Part shown: positions 28,930 through 36,226 of the stretch, in pieces
How positions within the stretch are numbered: the stretch's first letter is position 1
Layout: each line of letters starts with the position of its first letter
Assembly: GCA_017303555.1 (NCBI GenBank)
Contig: JAFLCN010000005.1
Coordinates: 62,001 to 126,000 of the forward strand
From: Planctomycetota bacterium
Lineage (GTDB): Bacteria > Planctomycetota > Phycisphaerae > Phycisphaerales > UBA1924
Length of the DNA: 64,000 bases
Reading direction: 5' to 3'
Made by a program: the position numbers and the translations under genes
The notes under the pieces: generated by a model
The model's database searches: none
What the model was told of the DNA's origin: nothing
Seen by the model: the letters and a program-made list of their open reading frames with translations, nothing else

Positions 28930-30996
28930 TCAATCTCCCTGGTCGAGCACCGCCATAAAGGCTTCCTGCGGGATGGTCACTGATCCCACGCTCTTCATCC
29001 GCTTCTTGCCTTCCTTCTGCTTTTCGAGGAGCTTGCGCTTGCGGCTCACGTCGCCGCCGTAGCACTTTGCAAGAACGTTTTTGCGGAAGGCTTTGATGGT
29101 TTCGCGGGCGATGATGCGGGAGCCGATTGCTGCCTGCAGGGGGATTTCGAACTGGTGGCGGGGGATTTGGTCTTTGAGTCTTGCGATGAGGTGGCGGCCG
29201 CGGCCTTCGGCTTTTTGGCGGTGGACGATGATGGCTAGGGCCTCGACGGGGTCGCCGTTGATGAGGATGTCCATCTTGTTGAGGTCGTCGGCGCGGTAGC
29301 CGATGACTTCGTAGTCCATGGTGCCGTAGCCGCTGGTGAGGCCTTTCATTTTGTCGAAGAAGTCGTAGATGATTTCTGCGAGGGGGACTTCGAACTGGAG
29401 GAGCTCGCGGGAGTTGGAGACGAAGGACTGGTTTTTGTAGATGCCGCGGCGGTCGAGGCAGAGCTTCATGATGTCGCCGATGAATTCTTTGGGGACGAGA
29501 ATTTCGACGCGGCAGAGGGGCTCGCGGATTTCTTCGACGCAGTTGAGGCTGGGGAGATCGGCGGGGTTGTGGACTTCTAAGAGCTGCATGCCGGCGGGGA
29601 CGCCTCGCTCGTTCATGCCGTTGATGAAGGGTGAGGCGGGGTCGACGGGTTTGAGGGATTGGCCGTTGGCGCCGGTGATGGTGTCTGTGCCGCGGACGAG
29701 GACGTGGTAGGAGACGGTGGGGGCGGTCTGGATGATCTGGACGCCACCTTCGCGCTCGAGGCGTTCCTGGATGATGTCCATGTGGAGGAGGCCGAGGAAG
29801 CCGCAGCGGAAGCCGAAGCCGAGGGCTTCGGAGTGGACGGGCGCGAAGGTGAAGGAGGAGTCGTTGAGGGAGAGTTTTTCGACGGCTTCGCGGAGTTCTT
29901 CGAAGTCGGTGCCTTTGCCGTCGTCGGTGGTGGCGGGGTAGAAATCGCAGAAGACCATCTGGCGCGGGGGTTGATAGCCGGGGAGAGGTTCGGCGGCGGG
30001 ATCGACTTCGAGCGTGATGGTGTCGCCGATGCGGACGTCTTTGAGTGTGCGGATGGCGGCGACGATGTAGCAGGTTTCGCCGGCGCTGACCTTGCCGCCG
30101 GGGAGGCGATAAGGCTTGGGGTTCATCTTTCCGATTTCGGTGACGAGGAAGGAGCGCTCGATACCCATCATGCGGATCTTGTCGCCGACCTTGAGTTCGC
30201 CGTCGAAGATACGGGCGTAGACGATGACGCCTCGATAGTCGTCGTAGACGGCATCGAAGATGAGGGCGCGGAGCTGCTTCATCACCGGCTTGCGCGGTGC
30301 GGGGAACTTTTCGCAGATGGCGGCGAGAAGCTCGGGAAGGCCTTGGCCGGTTTTGGCGGAGACGAAGATCGCGTCGGCGGCGTTGAAGCCGAGGGTTTGC
30401 TCGATTTCTTCGGCGACTTCGTTGGGGCGTGCGGAGGGCAAGTCGATCTTGTTGATGACGGGGACGATGACGAGGTTTTCGTTGACGGCGAGATAGGCGT
30501 TGACGAGGGTTTGGGCTTGGACGCCTTGGGTGCTGTCGACGACGAGGATTGCGCCGTCGCAGGCTTTCAGGGCGCGGGCGACTTCGTAGTTGAAGTCGAC
30601 GTGGCCGGGGGTATCGATGAAGTTGAGCATGAAGAGGTCGCCGTGCGATTCGGCGGACTCGCCCTTCTTGGTTTTGTGGGCGCCCCCACCCGGGGCTGAC
30701 TCGGCGGGGGAGTCGTCGAGTGGTGCTTCGTATTCGGTTTCGAGCTCGTCGGACTTGGTGCCGGGCTTGTGGCGGTGATAGACGGTGACGGCGGAAGCCT
30801 TGATGGTGATGCCGCGCTCGCGCTCGATGTCCATGGAGTCGAGGATCTGCTCTTTGGCTTCGCGCGCGGAGACGGCGTTGGTGGCCTGGAGGAGGCGGTC
30901 GGCGAGGGTGGACTTCCCGTGATCGATGTGAGCGATGATCGAGAAATTACGGATGTGGTCGGGGTTGTGGGCCCCGGAAGGGGTCGGATCGGGCAT
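28930..30996 (-). CDS. lepA: Translation factor LepA / EF4
   Basis: A 688-residue translational GTPase that acts on the 70S ribosome (back-translocation, initiation quality). G1 is AHIDHGKST, the switch region ERERGITIKA, G3 DTPGH (128-132), G4 NKID, then EF-G-like domains with the LepA-specific CTD (YGGDVSRKRKLLEKQKEGKKRMK). Usual length is about 600; here about 45 extra residues (74-119), acidic and Gly/Lys-rich, sit between switch I and G3. The GTPase motifs are intact. Start 30996 gives the normal N-terminus; a longer in-frame extension upstream is low-complexity. No Shine-Dalgarno sequence is seen. Confidence 0.96.
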   Translation of the reverse strand: MPDPTPSGAHNPDHIRNFSIIAHIDHGKSTLADRLLQATNAVSAREAKEQILDSMDIERERGITIKASAVTVYHRHKPGTKSDELETEYEAPLDDSPAESAPGGGAHKTKKGESAESHGDLFMLNFIDTPGHVDFNYEVARALKACDGAILVVDSTQGVQAQTLVNAYLAVNENLVIVPVINKIDLPSARPNEVAEEIEQTLGFNAADAIFVSAKTGQGLPELLAAICEKFPAPRKPVMKQLRALIFDAVYDDYRGVIVYARIFDGELKVGDKIRMMGIERSFLVTEIGKMNPKPYRLPGGKVSAGETCYIVAAIRTLKDVRIGDTITLEVDPAAEPLPGYQPPRQMVFCDFYPATTDDGKGTDFEELREAVEKLSLNDSSFTFAPVHSEALGFGFRCGFLGLLHMDIIQERLEREGGVQIIQTAPTVSYHVLVRGTDTITGANGQSLKPVDPASPFINGMNERGVPAGMQLLEVHNPADLPSLNCVEEIREPLCRVEILVPKEFIGDIMKLCLDRRGIYKNQSFVSNSRELLQFEVPLAEIIYDFFDKMKGLTSGYGTMDYEVIGYRADDLNKMDILINGDPVEALAIIVHRQKAEGRGRHLIARLKDQIPRHQFEIPLQAAIGSRIIARETIKAFRKNVLAKCYGGDVSRKRKLLEKQKEGKKRMKSVGSVTIPQEAFMAVLDQGD

Positions 30997-31189
30997 TGGA
31001 GGGGATGGTAGGGGGAAGGATGTTGGATGTGGGTCGCCTAGGCGACTCTTCGAGAATGGCGGATGGGGGATGTGAAGGGGGAAAGGGGCGGGAAAAGGGC
31101 GTGTAGATAGCGGGCAATTGGTGAGCGGTCGAATGCGGAGTTCGGGATGCGGCAAGGGGGAAGGAGCTCTCGGTGCGGGTGCGCGCCAG

Positions 31190-32527
31190 CTACTTTGGCG
31201 CAGGCTGCTGCGAGGGAGGCTGTGAGCTTGGCTGTGGGGCGGGCCTTGGCTTTCGCGGCGTGGTCGGCTCGAGTTTGAGTTCGAAGTTGGTGACGTCGGC
31301 GTTGTTGATGAGGATGTTCGGCGGGAACCAGGTGCCGATGGGCCGGCCGACGACTTGGTAGCCCTTGACGGAAGGATGAATCTCGAAATTGCCGTTCCAG
31401 AGACCGGTGAATTCGAAGCGGCCGGTGGAATCGAGCATCGCTTGCTGCTGATCCCACGAAGTATCTGATTCAATCAGAATGCGGGAGCCTTCGGGAATGG
31501 CGATGCCATCTGGCATGACGACGCGGCCGGTGACCTTGTGGCCGGGCTTCACTTGGATATCCGGTACGACGACGTCTTCGCCGTTTTTCGAGACTGTCAC
31601 GACGATGGGAGTGGTTCCGCCCCGGTCTTTCATGGAGTCCATCGCGGCGGCGAGGTACCACTCGCTCGGGCCGTCTTCGTAGAGCGAGACATTGGAAAAG
31701 AGGAATTCGCCGTTTTCGTCGGTGCCGATTTTTGCATCGCCGAGCCAGCGCGACATTTCGCGCTCTTTGCAGGTCAGAACCATTTGTGCGTTGGGGACGG
31801 GCTTGCCGTTGTTCATGAGGCGGCCTCGGATCATGCCTCCTTCGCGGAGGGTGACTTCGATGGGGAACTGCGAGGCGGACATGCCGTTGAGGCGGCGGGT
31901 GGCAAAGCCTCGGGCACCCAATTCGATATCGCAGCCGGTGATCGGGTGCTTGGAGTAGACAATCGTGAACTCGCCTTTGTCGTTGGCGATGGCGACGGGG
32001 TCGAGGCCATCGACGCTGCCGCCGCGGCCGCTGGGCTGTCCGTTTTCGTCGGTAAAGTTGACCATGTTGAGCCGAGTCCACGCGCCGGGGATGGGTTTGC
32101 CGGATTGATCGACGATTGTGCCGCGGAGTGCGTGCTCGGAATTTGCGGGGATCGGGCGGGCGGGGAGTTTGATTGCGAGAGATTCACCTTTGACGGGATC
32201 GACCTCGCGTGCGAAGGTGGGGGCGTAGCCATCGCGGACGGTGAGGACCTCGAACTTGAGATCGGGATCGAGAGAGGGAATCTGAAACGTGCCGTCGGGG
32301 CCGGAGATGGCGCGCTTGCCGCAGTCGGCGTAGCAGGAGGGGCAGAAGGTGCTGTAGCCGGTTTTGACGGCGGCGGTCCAGATGTAGACGGTGGCGCCTT
32401 CGACGGGCTTGCCGGTTTCGTCGCTGACGATGCCGCTGAGGTTGGGCCGAGGTGCGGGTTCGCCGGCGAAGCCGAGGGTATTCACGAAGGCGACGAGCAC
32501 AAGCGTCAACAAACGCAGCGCATGCAT
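31190..32527 (-). CDS. Secreted protein with carboxypeptidase-regulatory-like (Ig-like) repeats
   Basis: A 445-residue exported protein. A signal peptide (LRLLTLVLVAFVNTLGFAG) is followed by several CarboxypepD_reg-type beta-sandwich repeats, each opening with GxVxDxxGKPVxGA-like sequence (LSGIVSDETGKPVEGATVYIW, RGTIVDQSGKPIPGAW, RGRLMNNGKPVPNA, TGRVVMPDGIAIPEG). A CPSCYADC cluster lies near residue 62. The C-terminus is Pro/Gln/Ser-rich. Common in Planctomycetota as extracytoplasmic proteins of unknown role. GGGAG precedes the ATG at 32527. Confidence 0.82.
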   Translation of the reverse strand: MHALRLLTLVLVAFVNTLGFAGEPAPRPNLSGIVSDETGKPVEGATVYIWTAAVKTGYSTFCPSCYADCGKRAISGPDGTFQIPSLDPDLKFEVLTVRDGYAPTFAREVDPVKGESLAIKLPARPIPANSEHALRGTIVDQSGKPIPGAWTRLNMVNFTDENGQPSGRGGSVDGLDPVAIANDKGEFTIVYSKHPITGCDIELGARGFATRRLNGMSASQFPIEVTLREGGMIRGRLMNNGKPVPNAQMVLTCKEREMSRWLGDAKIGTDENGEFLFSNVSLYEDGPSEWYLAAAMDSMKDRGGTTPIVVTVSKNGEDVVVPDIQVKPGHKVTGRVVMPDGIAIPEGSRILIESDTSWDQQQAMLDSTGRFEFTGLWNGNFEIHPSVKGYQVVGRPIGTWFPPNILINNADVTNFELKLEPTTPRKPRPAPQPSSQPPSQQPAPK

Positions 32528-32570
32528 AATGGACTCCCGGTCGCGAATTGTACCAATTATTGGAGGCGGT

Positions 32571-35429
32571 CTATGCAGAAGCGCGGACGGGTCCGGGACG
32601 TCCCGAAAAGTACGCGCCCGCGGCCGCGAGAACGATCAATGGAACGCTTCCAACAAGCGTGAGCGGGGCGTACCAACTGGTGAGATCGACCGAGATCGGG
32701 AAATTGACGAGGATCGTTGCGGTCATAAGCGCAACGGCAAACGCCAGTTGTCCGAAGAAACGAAGGACGAGCATGCAGACGGCGGCGCAGAGGGCCGCGG
32801 CGAGCGAAACGGCGGTTTCGGTTTCACCGCCGATGACGAGCCAGAGGAACGCACCTGCAAGCGGGTAGGCGATCCAGGGAGAGCGCACGATGCGATCCAG
32901 ACCGACGAGGAGGAGGGTGATGAGCAGCGGGATTGCGAGGTTGCCGCAGATCGTCTGAAGGAGGATGGCGACGGAGAAGGTGAAGCCGCTGAACCATGTG
33001 AAATTCGGGATGACGGGATCGGCGACGTGGAAAGGCTGGATATCGATGAGAAGCGACAGCGCGTACACGGGGCCGAAAACGGCGCCGACGGTGCAGCCGA
33101 TGAGGATGTCGCGCCAGACGAGCGGATCGCGTGTGCGCCCGGAAAGCAGGCGAGTCCAGGAGATGAGAAAATTGGGCCAACGCCTGCGGACAACGGGCTC
33201 CATGCCCAGGTACACGAGCCACGTCAGACCGCCGAGCCAGAGGGCACGTGCCAGGGGCGTTGCGATGATCTGAAAATCGAGCATGTGGCGGATCGTGTGG
33301 CGGCCGATGGCCAGCGAGATGAGTGTGAGTCCGCCGATGAAGACGCCGAGCACGAAGGCACCGCGGCGATCGCCGCGATTGGAGCGGGTGTTTTTCCAGC
33401 CGAGTACGCCGGCGCTGATGATGCCGACGGTGAGAACGATGTTGACGATGCCTCCGAGGATCTCGGGAATAGAGAATCGCGCGGGTGATTGCGGAGTAGC
33501 GCGGGGGCTTGTCGTGCTGCTGGCGGCGCGCTCGTTGCGGGCGGCCTCGTTCGAGGCGGTCGCGGGCGCTCTTGTTTCCTCGTCGGGATCGGCCGAAGAC
33601 GGGGAGGCCGGGTCTTCTGGCGCAGCGGGCTGCGCGACGGCTCCGAGGCGCCAGAGTGACTTGGTGCGGAAAGATACGGGGTAACCGTCGAGCGAAGCGG
33701 CTTCGATCTGGACGGGAACATCCGGTCGGTCGGGATACGCGCCGCGCCAGGCGTAGCGGGTGTCGGCGCTGACGCGGTGAGCGATGGTCGGAGTGGCAGG
33801 TGAGAACTTGGCAATGTCCAGGCCGGCGGCCTCAAAGAACGGGGCCCAATTCGGCGGGAGTGGGGGACTCGGGGGCTTTGCGTTCGAATCCAGATCGTTG
33901 AGGATGCCTCGGAACCCGAGCTCGGGTGCGCGGCGCTCGAAGCGGATGAGGTCGCCGGAACTTGAGAGGGCGATGTACGCACTTTCGGGGAGTTCGCGGG
34001 AAGGGGAATCGGGACTGATGAAGAGTTGTCCGAGGGCGATCGGACGAATCCATTGAGGCTCGGCGCGCAGCCAGAAATAGATTGCGGGTGGAAAGCGCTC
34101 GTTCAATTTGCTGAAGCCGCCGATCTTTGCGGAGGCTGAGATGGACGCCCGATCGGCGTTGTAGCCGAACGCCTCGAACATGGTGGGCGCGTCGGGATCG
34201 AGCTTTCGAAGCATGTCGCGAGCGCGGACCGCCATCGCATCGGTTGGATACTCGAAAGGCGCGATGCGGTGAATACCGTAGCGATCCTGAATGAAGCCCA
34301 ATGCTCCGACCATGCACACAACGACCGCCACGAGTGACCAGGCGAGCCGCGCGGGAATGCTGCCTTCGGCTCCGGCGAGCGCGACAAGTTCGGGGCTTGG
34401 GGTTTCGCCGGCTGCAAGAGCGGCGGCGAGCGGATCGCCACCGGGCAATGCCGCGGCAACGGCGATTGCACTGCCGGGGCGTTTGGCGGGATCGACCTCG
34501 AGGCAGCGGAGGATGACGGTCTCGACGACGGGGTCGAGGGTCTTGACATGATCGCTGGGGTTGGTGGGGCGGGTGCCGCTCTCGCGCGAGGCGCGGAGCT
34601 GCTGCATGGATTCGACCTGGAAGGCGGGGTGGCCGGTGAAGAGTTCGTAAAGGACCAGGCCGAGGGAATAGATATCGGAGCGCTTGCTGACGCCCTGGCG
34701 TGCGAGTTGCTCGGGGGCCATGTAGGCCGGTGTGCCACTGGCGACGTCGCCCTTGGCGACGAGGTCGGAGAGTACTCCGGCGACGCCGAAATCCATGATG
34801 CGGGCGTTGCCTCGCCCATCGAGCATGATGTTGGCGGGCTTGAGATCGCGGTGGATCACGCCGAGTTCGTGAGCTGCGTGCAGGCCGGAGCAGACCTGGC
34901 GGGCGATCTGGACGGCTTTGTCCTCGGGGAGGCGGCCGATGCGCTTGAGCAGGATGGAGAGGTCTTCGCCGTCGACGTATTCCATCGAGAGGAAGACGTG
35001 GTGCCCGGAGGCGTTGTCGATTTCACCGAAGTCGTAGACGCGGCAGACGTTGGGATGGCTGATCTCGCGGGTGAGGCGGACTTCGGAGCGGAAGCGGTCG
35101 AGCTTGAGCGGATCGGCGACGAAGGAATCGGGCAGGAACTTGAGGGCGACGGAGGTGCCGAGTTTCAGGTCGTCGGCGCGATAGACCTCGCCCATGCCGC
35201 CTTTGCCGAGGCGGGAGACGATGCGGTAGCGGTCGGCGAGGATGGTACCGGAGGCGAAGCGGGAGCTGTCGGTTGAAGACGAGGTCAGGTGCGATTGCTG
35301 AAGCGGATTGGTGCTGGGAGCGCCGGAGAGGTAGCTTGAGCCGCCGGAAGGTGCGGATGGCTGACCGCCGCCGGCTGGGCGCGGGTCGAGTGTGACCGGG
35401 TCGTCGGATGGGGGTTGAGGTGCGGACAC
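32571..35429 (-). CDS. Membrane Ser/Thr protein kinase with large C-terminal multi-span domain
   Basis: A 952-residue Hanks-type kinase. After a Ser/Pro-rich N-terminus (1-60) comes the catalytic domain (about 68-330): GKGGMGEVY, VALKF, HRDLKPANIM, DFGVAG and GTPAYMAPE are all intact. A first membrane helix (about 370-390, SLVAVVVCMVGALGFI) is followed by about 260 residues probably outside the membrane, a Ser/Ala-rich linker, and a C-terminal block of around ten hydrophobic helices resembling no transporter I recognise. The start is GTG at 35429, 6 nt after TACATT with no Shine-Dalgarno sequence. It is divergent from an ECF sigma factor-kinase pair. Confidence 0.88.
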   Translation of the reverse strand: MSAPQPPSDDPVTLDPRPAGGGQPSAPSGGSSYLSGAPSTNPLQQSHLTSSSTDSSRFASGTILADRYRIVSRLGKGGMGEVYRADDLKLGTSVALKFLPDSFVADPLKLDRFRSEVRLTREISHPNVCRVYDFGEIDNASGHHVFLSMEYVDGEDLSILLKRIGRLPEDKAVQIARQVCSGLHAAHELGVIHRDLKPANIMLDGRGNARIMDFGVAGVLSDLVAKGDVASGTPAYMAPEQLARQGVSKRSDIYSLGLVLYELFTGHPAFQVESMQQLRASRESGTRPTNPSDHVKTLDPVVETVILRCLEVDPAKRPGSAIAVAAALPGGDPLAAALAAGETPSPELVALAGAEGSIPARLAWSLVAVVVCMVGALGFIQDRYGIHRIAPFEYPTDAMAVRARDMLRKLDPDAPTMFEAFGYNADRASISASAKIGGFSKLNERFPPAIYFWLRAEPQWIRPIALGQLFISPDSPSRELPESAYIALSSSGDLIRFERRAPELGFRGILNDLDSNAKPPSPPLPPNWAPFFEAAGLDIAKFSPATPTIAHRVSADTRYAWRGAYPDRPDVPVQIEAASLDGYPVSFRTKSLWRLGAVAQPAAPEDPASPSSADPDEETRAPATASNEAARNERAASSTTSPRATPQSPARFSIPEILGGIVNIVLTVGIISAGVLGWKNTRSNRGDRRGAFVLGVFIGGLTLISLAIGRHTIRHMLDFQIIATPLARALWLGGLTWLVYLGMEPVVRRRWPNFLISWTRLLSGRTRDPLVWRDILIGCTVGAVFGPVYALSLLIDIQPFHVADPVIPNFTWFSGFTFSVAILLQTICGNLAIPLLITLLLVGLDRIVRSPWIAYPLAGAFLWLVIGGETETAVSLAAALCAAVCMLVLRFFGQLAFAVALMTATILVNFPISVDLTSWYAPLTLVGSVPLIVLAAAGAYFSGRPGPVRASA

Positions 35430-35435
35430 GTGGCG

Positions 35436-35566
35436 AATGTAGCAGACCGACGGGAGTCGATTTCGGGGCGATCTCTCTCGCGTTCCGGCGCGACGTTTTC
35501 CGAGGTTCCGGCGTTCCACCTCGAGCTTCTCAGTCGAGCACGGAGATTGCCAGCAGTCGATATTAT
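35436..35566. promoter_or_regulatory. Divergent leaderless-type promoters of kinase and ECF sigma genes
   Basis: TACATT (minus, 35441-35436) lies 6 nt before the kinase GTG, and TATTAT (plus, 35561-35566) lies 6 nt before the ATG at 35573. Neither gene has a Shine-Dalgarno sequence, and no clear -35 was found for either. Confidence 0.45.
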
Positions 35567-35572
35567 CTCAAA

Positions 35573-36226
35573 ATGGACAGGCCCGGAAGAGCGGAGTGGC
35601 TTGATTCGGCCGTTTTCGGGAACGCACGCATGTCGGAAGCACCGGTTAATGTCACGCTTCTGCTCCATGCCGCGGCATCGGGGGATCGGCGGGATGTTGA
35701 CGCGCTGATGGCAGCGATCTACCAGGATCTGCGGCGCCTTGCGCTCGCGCACATGAGCGAGGAGCGGCGTGATCACACGCTGCAGGCGACGGCGCTGGTC
35801 CACGAGGCCTATGTCAAGCTGATCGACCAGCGGAACACCGACTGGAATGACCGGATGCACTTCTTCTCCGTCGCATCGCGTATTGTGCGTCGCATTCTTA
35901 TTGATCATGCCAGAGCGCGGCACGCTGATAAACGAGGTGGAGCAGCAACACGGGTGCGGATCGGAGAAGTGGACGTCGCGGCGCCGGAGCGGGACTTGGA
36001 CGTCATCGCGCTGGACGAGGCGCTCGCCGAACTGGCGAAGCTCGACGAACAGCAGGCTCGGATCGTCGAGCTGAGGTACTTTGGCGGCTGCACTGTCGAG
36101 GAAGTCGCGGAACTGTTGAAGATCGGCAAGCGAACCGTGGACCGGCAATGGCTCGCGGCAAAGAGCTGGCTTTTCGACCGGCTCAGTGAGGGCGAACACG
36201 ACGAGGGGAATGATCGTGGCAGGTGA
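35573..36226 (+). CDS. ECF RNA polymerase sigma factor (TIGR02999-like)
   Basis: A sigma-70-family ECF factor of 217 residues from the ATG at 35573, or 198 from MSEAPVNVT at 35630. Region 2 has DLRRLALAHMSEERRDHTLQ-type sequence followed by ATALVHEAYVKL; region 4 has RIVELRYFGGCTVEEVAELLKIGKRTVDRQW. The family occurs in planctomycetes and acidobacteria beside kinase-TPR genes. The upstream ATG is favoured by TATTAT 6 nt before it; the downstream one matches usual family starts. The next gene overlaps by 17 nt, so the sigma factor and kinase are co-expressed and probably functionally paired. Confidence 0.9.
   Translation: MDRPGRAEWLDSAVFGNARMSEAPVNVTLLLHAAASGDRRDVDALMAAIYQDLRRLALAHMSEERRDHTLQATALVHEAYVKLIDQRNTDWNDRMHFFSVASRIVRRILIDHARARHADKRGGAATRVRIGEVDVAAPERDLDVIALDEALAELAKLDEQQARIVELRYFGGCTVEEVAELLKIGKRTVDRQWLAAKSWLFDRLSEGEHDEGNDRGR

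Noticed and set aside
29659..30699. A 346-residue plus-strand frame antisense to lepA
   Set aside because: Acidic low-complexity product mirroring lepA codons; lepA is unmistakable on the other strand.
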